Source: Polytrichum commune
Lineage: Eukaryota; Streptophyta; Polytrichopsida; Polytrichales; Polytrichaceae
Assembly: GCA_950295325.1 (NCBI GenBank)
Contig: OX485805.1
Span: forward strand, 23,051,501 to 23,115,500
DNA length: 64,000 bases
Reading direction: 5' to 3'
Shown here: one piece after another, positions 21,536 to 32,404 of the stretch
Numbering within the stretch: the first letter of the stretch is position 1
Layout of the letters: every line of letters starts with the position of its first letter
Program-made: the position numbers and the translations under genes
Notes under the pieces: generated by a model
Databases searched by the model: none
The model's input: only the letters and a program-made list of their open reading frames with translations
What the model was told of the DNA's origin: nothing

Positions 21536-22323
21536 AAGATGGATTGCAAATATCATAATATTTTCTAGTACTCTAATAGATCATACAACCATATAGTAGA
21601 AGAGAACTGGTGGTAAGACCACACAATCCCCGTAGTGCTTGAAGATTGGTTTCTCAATCAAGAAGGAATCGTTTCTTTCACAAGAAATGGGTGTAAAGAG
21701 AAAAGTGTCCATGACTCGCTTACTTGATAGGTATCCACCAATCAAGAAAGGTGACCACAACTTAGGGGCGCTTTAGATGGGGGTCCACAATCCAAGAACA
21801 TAGGGACAAATTTGAAGTAATTTGAAGCAAGGACTCTCCCTTGGACCCTAACTTCTAAATTATTCTTCAAACATGAGCTCTCCTTTGAGCTTCAATTCTT
21901 GGTTCAAATCATTCGCGCTTCCCTTCAAAACGATGCCATGTAGGAGGCACCTCCTCAATCTCCCTCTCCTTGGTCTTGGACCCTCATCTAAAGGCCTTCA
22001 GTCCACTTTACACCTCTTGGCCAAGAGGATTGCTCCATTTTGTTGGACCCCCCTCCCCTCCCCTTAGACTCCTATCTAAGGGCCAATTTAAACTACAGTG
22101 AAGAAGTGTAGCGGTCAAATTTTTTTGGGGGAATGATTGACTACAAAATGGGTTATTCACCTTCCAGGCTTTACACTACGGCCAAGACTTTTTGCATGGA
22201 CTCCGGTGGAGAATGTCAAGCATGGATGGAAAAATGACACGGCTACCAACATGACAACACTTTTTTGCTAGGAGAGTTCTCTAGAGGTCAAGTTTCTTGG
22301 CAACCTCAAACCCTCATACCAGT
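21536..22323. other. Intergenic DNA, nothing recognised
   Basis: A 64-codon frame at 21873-22067 has no motif. Confidence 0.4.
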
Positions 22324-22545
22324 GCCCGGGAAGTTTTTGGGCATAGTCGGTCAAGATCCTAATGATTCTAAATCCAACAAATTACATGTTGACATCTTCC
22401 GGTTTTGCTTTATTCATTTGAGGTATATTCTATAGATTCCTCTAGAATACTCGGTAATTCTCCTAAAGCCTCCAAATTCAACCGGTTATTTCTCAAACTC
22501 AGCCGGCTCATCTGTAACTAACCTCCGGTTCTTCCCATACATAGC
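22324..22545 (+). repeat. CCGGTT-rich interspersed repeat, copy c (uninterrupted)
   Basis: Begins CCCGGGAAGTTTTTGGGCAT and carries GACATCTTCCGGTTTTGC, AACCGGTTATTTCTCAAACT and CATCTGTAACTAACCTCCGG. It has no MITE at the site used in copies b, d and e. Confidence 0.65.
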
Positions 22546-22900
22546 CTTGGACAATAAACTTAGCCTCTGGAGAACTCCTATTTGAGACTTTAAAGAATTA
22601 AATCAAAAATAAATAAAAATTTCCTTCATATACATACACTGTACCCAACACTGTTACCTCTACTAACCTTGTCTTGGGCTGAAATTCTTGACCAACCAAT
22701 GCACTTCTTCACCGTAGTCTGAACCGGGCCCTAAGACCGCCTCTTCAAGGCCCAAACACCTTAATTAGTGTGTATGGTCACTTGAGAGCGACACTCTTTG
22801 TCTCGCTTCTCCTCCTCCTCCTCCGTGCATTGAAAGCTCCAGTCTCTATAATAATAAGTTGCTCTCGGAAGTTTGCGAAGTCGCAGTCTTGAGAGCAGCC
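22546..22900 (+). promoter_or_regulatory. MED10 upstream region and leader
   Basis: This is the stretch before the MED10 start. The last 120 bases are rich in CTC/TCC runs typical of a plant leader. No in-frame ATG lies between 22859 and the ATG at 22901. No firm TATA box is seen. Confidence 0.4.
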
Positions 22901-25741
22901 ATGGATGCTTCGCAACCGGCGCAGCCGCCGCAGCAGCAGCAGGGCACCTCCGCCACGCCCCAACAGGCTATGGAGGAAACGATCGCATCCGTGCAGCGCT
23001 CCCTCGCCCTCCTGCACCAGCTCCAGCAAACCGTCTCCGACTTCAAACTCCCCTCGCAGGTCGTCCTCCTCGAGCGCTTGTAAGCCCCTCAACCTTTATT
23101 TTTCGTTCTAGGGTTTCTACCTTTGCCTTCTTCTTTCCCGGCTTCTAATGTACGGCCCGCTGGGAATTCATCACTATGGTGCGGGGAATTGTCTGTCTTT
23201 GTCTGCATGCACGGATTGTATCAAACTCTCCCCCCTCGCATGTCGTTCTCCTGAGCTCTTGCGAGTTCCTTAACCTTATACCCCATTCCTAGGGTTTCGA
23301 GCTTGCCCGTCTTGCCTGCCTCCTTCTCTCCGGCCCGCTGGGAAGTCATCACTTACAGTGCTGGGAATTGTTTGTCTTTCTCTGCATTCACGAATTGTAT
23401 CAAAATCCCCTCGCATGTCGTTCTCCTGGAGCGCTTGTGAGGCCCTAAACCTTAAACATCGTTCAAGGGTTTCGAGCTCTACCTCCTTCTTTCCTGGATC
23501 CTACACTACGGCCGCTGGGATTTCACGGATTCACGGATTGTAATTTCTCCGTTTTCAAACTGCCCTCTCCTGCTGGAACGCTTGTGAGGCCCCAAACCTT
23601 AAAGCTGTCCTAGAGTTTTTACCTTCACCTTCTCCTTTCCTGGCTTCTTACCTACGGCCGCTGGGAATTCATCACTCCAGTGCAGGGAATTGCCTTTGTC
23701 TGCATTCACGGTGTGTAATTTCTCCAAAGCTTCCCTCGCAGTCGTTCTCCTGGAGCGCTTGTGAGGCCCTAATTCTAAACACCGTCCTAGGGTTCCGAGC
23801 TTCACCTTCTTTCTTAGCTCCTGCTCTCGGGCAGCTGGGAATAGATAACTTTAGTGTTGATTTGTCATTGTCTGCATTTGCGAATTGGAGTTTCTGCGCT
23901 CCTACTGTTGTGATTTGAACGGGCTGGGGTTTGAGGAGTTCGATTGGAATTGCATTCTGTCTGTCGCGGGGTGCTCGGGGAGCCCTTGTGAGGCAGTAAA
24001 CCCTAAACCCCATCTCAGGGTTTCTAGCTTTACCTTTTTCCCTAGGTCCTATTCTATGGGCGACTGTGAATTGATCGCTTCAGTTCTGAGTTTGTTTTTG
24101 TCTGCACCCAATTGTAATTTCTGCATTATTAAGGTTTTTATTTTAAATGGGCTTGTGTTTGAGGAGTTTGATTTCTGTCTATCACGAGGTGTTTAGGGGC
24201 TTGTCTTTATTGTTGACAGGCAGGTCGGTGTTGTGGCGTTGGGAATTGGAGTGTCTGGATTGAGCAGAGGCTCTGTTGATGTGGGAGTAGACTTTATTGG
24301 ATTGGGCGAAGGTTCTAGGGTATCCCGTTTGCATCTACTAATTTGTTCTTGGGGACAGGAACGGGCTTGTGACTGAGCTAGGAGTGATGAGTACTGCTGC
24401 ACAGGATTGTCATATCCAGATCCCACTGGAAGTTGTCAAGTAAGTGAATTCAGCTGGATTTTCATATTCCATGTTACTTCCCTCCTCTTTCTCTTATTTG
24501 TTGATCTTCATTTGCATTTGAAAACGTGCATCAGAAAAGGTCGCTCCCAAGGGAGCTTCAACGTTCTAGAATAGTCGTAGTGACGTAGTCGTAGCTTGAG
24601 AATATTACCCAAATCAATGGAAACAGGAAGAGTACCAAAAGTTGGAATAGTATATATTTTTCATTATCCTTATAGTAACTGAGAACCTGCTATTCTGATA
24701 GAAGGCCTCCCTTAATTCTTTGGATGAAGATTGAGACAAAAGGATCCAAGGTTATTTAAATCTGTGACAATAAGTTATTTGCAACAATGCTCTCTTAAGT
24801 TCATCTTGGCATCTAAGTGTGAAGGAACTGAATTGGCTGGTGAAGTGTTTTCCCTTTGTGAGATCGCTCTGTGCCATTGTACAGGTTGTAGATTGTTGAC
24901 TGTGGATAATGTCTGTGAACAGTCTCATTGATGAAGGGCGGAACCCTGATGAGTTTACGAAAGATCTTTTGAATAGCTGTGTCCAACGCAATCAAGCGTC
25001 AAAAGGAAAAGTTGATGCATTCAAGGTACCAAAGCTCATCTTCCCTTGTCCTCCCTGTTTCTGTTGTACTTATTACAAACTCAATCTATGGCTGCATGGC
25101 TACAGTACCAATATGTCAAGCTTTTTATCACATTCTGTAGATTTAGCATTTGTTGCAACAGGATGTCTGCTGACCACTTAGTAGTGGGACAATAATAGTA
25201 ACATGTTCCAACACAAGTATGTGTTAGCTCTTAGGATGTACTCTTAGGAGAGATAATATACCTCTATAACTATGGTCTATGCAGTTCTTTCTGTTCAAAT
25301 TGAATGGAGAGTTGCATCAAGGTGTATATTCAATGTTTGGTACAATGCTTGTTGCTTTCCATCAATTTTCATGCAGTCTCTGTCTGGGTTTGGTATTTGC
25401 TAACCACTTGCAACTCTTTATTTGTTGGATCTGCAGGCTCTCAGAAAGAGTTTGTTGGAGCAAGTTGAGGAGGCCTTTCCAGCTGAAACGGATGCGTACA
25501 GGGATATTCGTAATCAGTCCTCTCTGGTAAGCTTAGAAATCGGTGTGGTCCCAGTTGTCTTATCTGTTCCTTGTCTTGTCTTGTCTGCATTTTCAGGTTG
25601 GTTATTTCAGTTAGAGGGTTTTTTGGAAACAGTAAGCTGGAGATTTGCTTACGTGTCTTTTTTTCCCAGGAGTCTCGCAGGGCTCTACAGGCATCAAACC
25701 TTCTTTCGAACGGTGATTTAAAAGTGAAATCAGAGCACTGA
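22901..25741 (+). CDS. MED10: Mediator complex subunit 10, five exons, 174 residues
   Basis: MED10 belongs to the Mediator middle module, which links transcription factors to RNA polymerase II in the nucleus. Exons: 22901-23079, 24359-24439, 24923-25025, 25437-25526 and 25670-25741. All introns are GT-AG; the joined lengths stay in frame. A glutamine/proline-rich start (residues 1-25) leads to ETIASVQRSLALLHQLQQTV and then SDFKLPSQVVLLERLNGLVTEL. Next come HIQIPLEVVNLIDEGRNPDEF and TKDLLNSCVQRNQASKGKVD, then ALRKSLLEQVEEAFPAETDA followed by YRDIRNQSS, with a tail ending KVKSEH. This follows plant MED10 along its whole length (about 180 residues). The ATG at 24909 lies in intron 2 and is not the start. 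Intron 1 (1279 bases) is filled with a tandem repeat of the exon 1 junction. Identification is firm. Confidence 0.93.
23040..24215 (+). repeat. Tandem repeat of the MED10 exon 1 donor region, about seven units
   Basis: The unit includes the end of exon 1 (CAAACTCCCCTCGCAGGTCG, then CTCGAGCGCTT), the donor, a TAGGGTTTC element, a GGCCGCTGGGAATTCATCAC element and TTGTCTGCATTCACG. The donor position recurs near 23080, 23260, 23436, 23582, 23761, 23987 and 24200, so units are about 150-230 bases long. Units 3 to 6 read GCTTGTGAGG or close to it, still a usable donor consensus. The last two units share an additional stretch with GGGCTTGTGTTTGAGGAG. Confidence 0.8.
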
Positions 25742-28550
25742 TGTGGCTGCATCAGCTAAGTTAAAGTGTGCTTGTAGTTGTATCAGCTTCATTGACCTGC
25801 ATGATTCACGAAACTCAGATGTCAATCACATGTAACATAGTTACACAAGCTGCAGTGTTAGGAGTTCAGGGTCCCAAAGCCTACACTAATGGTGACATGG
25901 TTTCAGACATATAAGCCTGTGGGTAAAGGATTTCAAAAGCTTCAGAAGAGGCTAGATTCTTGCAGGTAGTCTGGAGATACATGCTATTGCATACTCCTTC
26001 AGCACCAAGCTTGTGCTATAAGCTGAGAATGAGTGAATATAATGGATCAGAACCAGGGAAAGATGTATGCGTAAATAGCAGTATTTAAGGGGGACCTGGT
26101 GCACACCAATGTTGTAGATATAGAAGAGTTTGACATTGTCCTGGACAATATATGTTTACTTCAAAATGGTCTCTGTAGTTGGATCTCTAGGCCATGCCGT
26201 CTTGCCTGTTCTGGATGCATCTTTGGGATATAGAATTTAGCAGGTGTTAGCCTCCTCAGTTGCTGTGTGAAATCCTTTCAACCACTGTCAACAGTATATG
26301 TTCATTCAAATACATACTGCAAAAGCAGCCCCAGTTCTGGGGCTTGTTCGATTTCCCATTGTTAAGCAACTCTTCTTTGTATGGAAGCACAAGGTGTCGA
26401 ACTTCGTCAGGATCAATGTAGATGGAATTTTGGAGGTAAACTAGCTGCATAAGAGTTTTATCTGCATAGCTATTGTAGTTGAAGTGTTGTATATCTTGTT
26501 TGCAGCCACACTAAATACGCAGTCCTCTTATTGTGGGTGGAAAGTTAGAGTAGAAATAATTGACATGGGCCATGCAAATTTCTAGATAAACAAATAATGT
26601 AATCTATACTTAATTTTCCCTAAGAATTTAGCATGGGTTGGAAATTAATGTGGCCCAGATTACTTCTCGGTATGAGAATCAGACGGCCTCTAGAAATTTA
26701 ATGTGGTCCCCAGTAATAGAACTATCTAGTGTAGTTTATAAATTACACTTTTCTCTGCATCATTTATTTCCTTTTCTCACTACTCACATATTTCATCTCT
26801 AGTTAACCACCATAGAATACATGTGTGTGTAGAATCATCTACTTAATTTAGTTATTTTTTCACTCACAGATGTTATCTCTAGTCATGCTACCATAGAATA
26901 CATGCAGTTGTAGAGTCCTTAAACTTCCTTAAACAGAGCCTGTTAGCCATGTATTCTACTCCGCGTTTCCTCCCATAAGTGTTTTCATCTTGTTTTGTGT
27001 TTGAAATGGTTGAAAATCAGCATTGCATGCAAAATTACTTCTTGCATGAACATTTTTCCTTCTTTCTGTGACCTGTATTTTCAAACTCACTTTGACATCA
27101 AGTGAATCTAGAAGGGGCTTAAGTTCTCAAAAGCCTTAATGAGAGGCTGAAAACTGGAGCAATGTTGGAAGTGGGCAGAACTGAACAAAAGGCGAGGTGG
27201 ACATAAGATGACAAGGTCGACTTCGAGATGGTCATGAACGGAAAATTTGGAAGTTTGCAAGGTGGTGGAATGAGCATTTTAACTAAATGAAGTTGATTCT
27301 GTGTATGAAAAAGCATAAGATAGGTGGACCTAACTTAAGGTAGATGAGTCTTAAATGTTTACTTTTTTCCAATCGGCCCAGTTCTCTCCTAGGTCCAAGA
27401 TGATTAGTAAATCTAATTTGAGGTCAATAGCTACACTGATTATCCTAATTAGTAAGGGAGGGCTAAGAGTGCGTGTGGAAAATTAGTGAAGGTGATACTA
27501 AATTTCTTTACACCATGAAATTAGTGCCACCAAAAGATCTAGGAAGCATTGTTCATCCTGTCACTATTCACTGAGGGGACCGGCACTATTTGCAATATTC
27601 CTACTATTCATACCAGCACCAGTTTCATCCTACTATCTAAGCGACTTCCATAAAGGTAAGATGGTGGAGGCCCTTGTTAGATGGTAAATATAGAAACTCA
27701 ACTCAACCATAGGGTTGATGTCATGCTGACAAGCATGTGTTTGCATATAATTTTTTTAATCACTTTGCAAACACTTTAGAGCACACACTAATTTTCTTGA
27801 AATACATGGTAAATGAGCATGTATTCATGAATTTAGTATTACTTAGCAAAAATTGAAGTCCTCACTAATGTTGAGATTTGGCTAAATAGTGTGTGTTTGG
27901 GGAATTCTTACCACACACACTAATTGGGATAATGAATGTATTTTCCTCAAAAAAATTGGACCTCATATGAATATCTTATTCATTATCAAACTGAAGATTT
28001 TTGTTCTTATTAAAGGGTTAAATGGGCCCCTTCCAATTATGTGGACTATTGAGCCTAGAACTATCATCATATTTCGAGCACCTAGAACTATCTCATTTGA
28101 ACACATGTCTTTTTCGTATTCATTCTTGGAGCCACATCTAATCACATACCACTCAAATATAGCTATCCGATTAAGGTAAGTAACCGAATCAAACATGTCT
28201 ACTTTACTTTCACTATGGGGATCACAATTCTTTACCATAGGTTCTCTTCACGGGATAGTTTTAAGATCTACTATGATAGTAGATCTCCAATCCATATTCA
28301 TAGATTTCAATACATGCTTAGTGGAAAGGACTAATAGTAAGGAACTGCAATTTCCATTAGTGTTTCATCCAATGACTTTTTAGTTCTTGAAGAAAATGTG
28401 CATAGGCAATTACAAGTTCCAAGTTGTTGCTAGTTGTTACACCTTTCACACCTCAAATTGTGGTTTATCATTTGAAGTTGTGCATTGCTATAACTTTTGT
28501 AAGGATATTGTAGTGCTTTCCCCAAACGACATTATTTTTTAATTTTTTTT
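25742..28550. other. MED10 3' region and intergenic DNA
   Basis: The first part should hold the MED10 3' UTR. After that no gene is visible. About 27540-27640 shares GTTCATCCTG..ACTATTCACTG with an inverted relative near 42430-42490, so both are pieces of one unidentified repeat. Confidence 0.4.
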
Positions 28551-28575
28551 AATTTTTTTTTTTGGGGGGGGGGGG
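28551..28575. repeat. Adjacent homopolymers T12/G12
   Basis: A T run passes directly into a run of about 12 G. Confidence 0.85.
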
Positions 28576-30015
28576 ACTGGCGAAAAACATAAAAACTAAG
28601 TGCGATAAAATATAGGGTCTCATATATTGAGTATGGTAAATTTTTAAAAAAAATTACATATAATACAAGGTGCTCTAGGCGTGCGAAACATGTTTATATG
28701 TAATGTAACATTTGATATAATATCATAAAATTACCTAAGTGGTACATATAAAATACCATGGACATAAAGGGCTAGATATGAAAAATCATGTACCGTGCAC
28801 TTCATTTATGGAGAATGGATGAATAATTGTTGATATTCTGTAAAATATCGAGGAGGAATGAACTCACTTGTGAGATGTCTCTTAGGGTTCCAATGGGGTT
28901 GGGACTTGAGAAAGTAAAGAACTCTCCATGGATTGGAATTCACCAAGATCTTGGATTCATCTCTTTCTTGCAAAGATTTTGTGCATAGGATTGTGTTTTG
29001 TGGGTTTTACACCCATGTGGCAAGTTTGATCACTTGGTGCTTTAAGCTTGATGCCTAGTCATTCAATTTCATTTTCATCTCTCTCTTGAACTTTGGGTAT
29101 TGGAACTCAAAATATTTGTTTTTCTGTGTTTTCGTCATGTTCCTCATTAATGTTTTTTCTTTGTTGTAGACCACTTTGGGGAGCACAACTTTGTGACAAG
29201 ATTTGGAGGAGTATCTTAAACCTATTGGTATCATGTCTCGACAAGTGAAGATCTGACTTTTGAGGGGGGTTTTGATAGTTTTTGTTCTTCTTGCAGTTTC
29301 ATTGACATCATATTCATCAAAACCCTACCTTTTTGCAATATGGAATTGAGGTGTCTTTTCCTTCTACATTTTGTGTTGAATTCCAATTTGCACTTTCTCT
29401 AGGTTTCTTGATTGATTCTTCAAATGCTTATGATAAGCTTGGTTGGGATTACTTTTGATTTTATATAATCAAGATGGGATGTGTTTTCTCCATTGAAGCT
29501 TTAGAGGATGCAACATCGTAACCAAACCTCCACAACTTCTTAGCGAAGTTTTTGTGTTTGTTCTTGTGCTAAGAGTTCCAAAACAAGTTGAAACAAGAGA
29601 AGTTTACAAAGATTTGTTTTTGTAAAGCTTGCATCAGGTTTGTAATCACTTTGATCCCAAGTCATTGGTGCTTTGAGGATAAATATGCCAAGCTCCAAAT
29701 TATGATGCAAGAAGCAACAATCAGGTACAACACACAAATTTTTGATTTTGATTTCTTACAACTAATTGCAATCAACTTTTCACAAACATAGGTAATCAAA
29801 TTTTATCATTCTAAACTTGCTATCTGGTTGGTTGGAGTATTGAAGTTTTTGTGAGTATCGTCATCACAAAATGTTATGAACAATTGCGATCATCTTGCCA
29901 CAAGAAAAATATAAATTGTTTTACCAACAAAAGCAAAAGCATTGATCTTCCGAGTCAAGCTTCACTTGAAGTGCTTAGAATGTGTGTGTGTGCACGCACA
30001 CATGCACATGTTTCC

Positions 30016-30022
<7 letters not shown>
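28576..30022. other. Intergenic DNA, nothing recognised
   Basis: AT-rich; the open frames are short and overlap on both strands. Confidence 0.4.

Positions 30023-30078
<56 letters not shown>
30023..30078. repeat. (TG)n(TA)n microsatellite
   Basis: About 12 TG units followed by about 15 TA units. The C/V/Y/I-rich open frames across it are artefacts. Confidence 0.9.
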
Positions 30079-30083
<5 letters not shown>

Positions 30084-30954
30084 TTCATTTTCAACTTATA
30101 GGCGCAAGCACAGTCAAGTACACAACTCCATTACCGTGCATAAGTTTAAGTGATAGCGACTTACAACAATATACTAAGTTTGAATTTTGTGAAGGAAATA
30201 ATCATAAAATTTTGAAAAACACATTGATCTACAAAGCCAAGTAATTTATGTTGACAAATAAAAGTCTACATATTTTAGAAGATGATGCAAGTAGTGTGCA
30301 AGTAGATATGTTAAACTCGTACCTACATGGCTACTACCATGCACATGCGACACCCAACGATGTCATTGCAATGCTCGGCTCAAACCCGACATATTATGTG
30401 TCATCGGTCATCCATACAATTCCCCCCCCCCACCAGAAGCTCCCACACAAGAAGTCACAATACAATACATAGAATTCACATATTGTAATGACAGGTTCGC
30501 GGCCGAAACACTAGAAAGAAAAACCATGAAATATCAACCACTTATTAACACCCTCACTACAAAAGGATGGAAGGTTGCCCCACTTATAGTACTAGCATCC
30601 GGCGCTAGAGCCACAACTCATATCCCCTCGATGAAGGCACTAGAAACACAACTCAAACTTCCCACAACACAAATTAGGCACACATTCCAACAAATCAACA
30701 TAATCGCCATACAATATGCACACTCAATACTAATCCACAAGAGACGAATAGAAAATAGACAACCCATCACATACCTACAAAATCATAATTAAAATTAGAG
30801 AGGGGTAGTGGTCAAACCACTAGTTATTAAGTTACCACCTATAGCTCAGAAAGGCGGGGAATAGCCGGCTGGTTGGCATAATTTTCCTGCCTATGATTAA
30901 CTCACTTGCAGCACCAAGTCAAAGTGTATTGCACTAACACGCTCCAACGGATTC

Positions 30955-31060
30955 AGCGCGAATCGAACCCGGACCGTATTAATATAACACGCACGTCCTC
31001 ATCCAACCAACCTTGGAACCATGACTTGGCGACCAACTACACAACCAACAACCACTTATA
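30955..31060 (-). other. tRNA-like segment (possible tRNA-derived SINE piece)
   Basis: On the minus strand, GGTCCGGGTTCGATTCGC matches an internal RNA polymerase III B box. Upstream lies CGTGT-TATATTA-ATACG, a 5-bp stem with a 7-base loop whose middle would read TAT, like tRNA-Ile(UAU). The T stem pairs badly and the acceptor stem is not evident, so it is not a working tRNA gene. It may belong to a SINE or be part of the LINE 3' region. Confidence 0.3.
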
Positions 31061-31294
31061 CTCCAAACAAATACGCACGCTTCTCGTCCCAAACAAAGTA
31101 GTAAGACCCACAGAATATTCTAAATTAAAACCCATGCACCCTACACACCCCCTTCCCCCCCCCCCCGGTTTAACCGGTTAAAACATCAGTTACTAACATA
31201 GTGTCTACTCCCTGCAAAGGGTGAAGTAGTATTACACCCAACGCTGCTACCCTGGGGTACGGCCACGGTTGTCCTACGAACAAACACTTTATTC

Positions 31295-31321
31295 ACTCCG
31301 GTCCCTAGTAGGGACCGGAGT
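31295..31321 (+). other. Terminal hairpin of the LINE
   Basis: ACTCCGGTCCCT, loop AGT, AGGGACCGGAGT: a perfect 12-bp stem with a 3-base loop immediately before (TTC)n. In LINEs such 3' stem-loops can be the template recognition site of the reverse transcriptase. Confidence 0.65.
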
Positions 31322-31338
31322 TCTTCTTCTTCTTCTTT

Positions 31339-32218
31339 GTTAAACTCGTAATTGTCTAAAATTTGTTTGAAACATCATAAAATTACATTGAAATTATTTT
31401 TTCTACAGATTATGTAACAAATTTATAATGTTTAAGGAATATGAAATAAAAATCCAACTTCAAAATATTGAAGGTCATGAAATCTACATTCAAAACCAAA
31501 TTTAGCCATTACCTTTTGAGTAGTATTTTTAATGGTAAGTTTTGAAGATCTCATCTTGATATTCTACATTTGAGTACTTAACACAACAATAAAGGACATC
31601 ATGAAAGAAAATATGATTTAATCAACACTTTGCTACTACTTTTAGGCGTTTGACCCAAAAAGATATGGTTTTAGAATTGCAGAGCTTCCTTACTGTTCTT
31701 TTTCTTTCTGTAATGAGGTTTTTGGATGCATTGTTTTGTTAGTGATTTTTTTGGGTCAAGTCTCACTTGAAGTGCTCATAGAATAACGTTTTTGAAAACA
31801 TATGCACACATAAATATTTTTGTTTGGACAAGTTGCTGGTGAAAGCTAAGAAAAGATGATAGAGCATTGCTTCATTATTATTACGAATTGGAATTTCGTC
31901 ATTGCGTATTCTTATGGGGGCAATTATTGACATGTTTTTATTGTAGAGGTTTCAAGTGCCTTTGATTTGGAGATGCATTTTTACTTACCTGTGCTGCTGG
32001 GCCTTATGAACGGAGGTGCAATACTTTTCAATACCTACTTGTCTACATATATTTATTTTATGGGTTTGGTTATAATATGATGGAACTATACATTTTGCAT
32101 TTGGAATTGCTTTCGCTCTTCAACTGTAAGTTTTAGCACAACTATAGTTACTATTCATATGTGTAGTTAGGTAGGTGTATTCTATTTGCATGTTGTGTGT
32201 TGTTTGTCCCATGTGTAG
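31339..32218. other. Intergenic DNA or upstream part of an unknown gene
   Basis: No firm gene. A frame at about 31947-32080 reads FDLEMHFYLPVLLGLMNGGA and could be hydrophobic coding sequence, but I cannot connect it safely to the candidate exon that follows. Confidence 0.25.
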
Positions 32219-32404
32219 GTTTGGAAGATCGAGGCATCAATTTTCAATTGCAATGGAGGATCTGTCAAGTCTTGGGTGTTTCATGCACCACTTTGTGACT
32301 TGCGCCTTCGATGCAATGGAAAATTTCCGACTGAAGGACATGAGAGACCTACAGTCTTCTTCGGATGCTTTGGCGGGTGTTTTGTAAATGTAGCAGATTC
32401 ATAA
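32219..32404 (+). CDS. Candidate terminal exon of an unrecognised protein
   Basis: After a good acceptor (TTTGTCCCATGTGTAG) a frame is open for 61 codons to TAA at 32402-32404. It reads VWKIEASIFNCNGGSVKSWV, then FHAPLCDLRLRCNGKFPTEG, and ends TVFFGCFGGCFVNVADS. The composition (aromatic and cysteine-rich, WVFHAPLCDLRLRC) looks protein-like. A second frame over the same bases is also open, so chance is not excluded. I do not recognise the family, and upstream exons are not identified. Confidence 0.25.
   Translation, partial: VWKIEASIFNCNGGSVKSWVFHAPLCDLRLRCNGKFPTEGHERPTVFFGCFGGCFVNVADS

Larger units (their letters stand above)
30240..31338 (+). mobile_element. 5'-truncated LINE (non-LTR retrotransposon), 3' part
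   Basis: This is the 3' end of a LINE. The coding remnant at about 30460-30790 reads EFTYCNDRFAAETLERKTMK, then YQPLINTLTTKGWKVAPL, ASGARATTH, and AIQYAHSILIHKRRIEN before a stop. The pattern E..YC...ERK..KY..L...GW...L....G.R.T.H...KR..E resembles the C-terminal restriction-like or accessory domain that follows reverse transcriptase in several LINE clades. The same domain occurs, degraded, at 36230-36605. The element ends in a perfect hairpin (31295-31321) and a (TTC)n tail. Upstream of 30460 the frame is broken (poly-C at 30421). No reverse transcriptase core is present, so it is dead. Confidence 0.6.

Noticed and set aside
24909-25181. MED10 start at the ATG in MSVNSLIDEG
   Set aside because: The MSV codons lie before a good acceptor (GAACAG at 24917-24922). 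Joining exon 2 (..EVV+AA) to T/CTC restores EVVNLIDEG as in other plant MED10 proteins.
29851-30244. Two 100-codon frames with CVCVCV/YIYIYI runs
   Set aside because: They are produced by the (TG)n(TA)n microsatellite.
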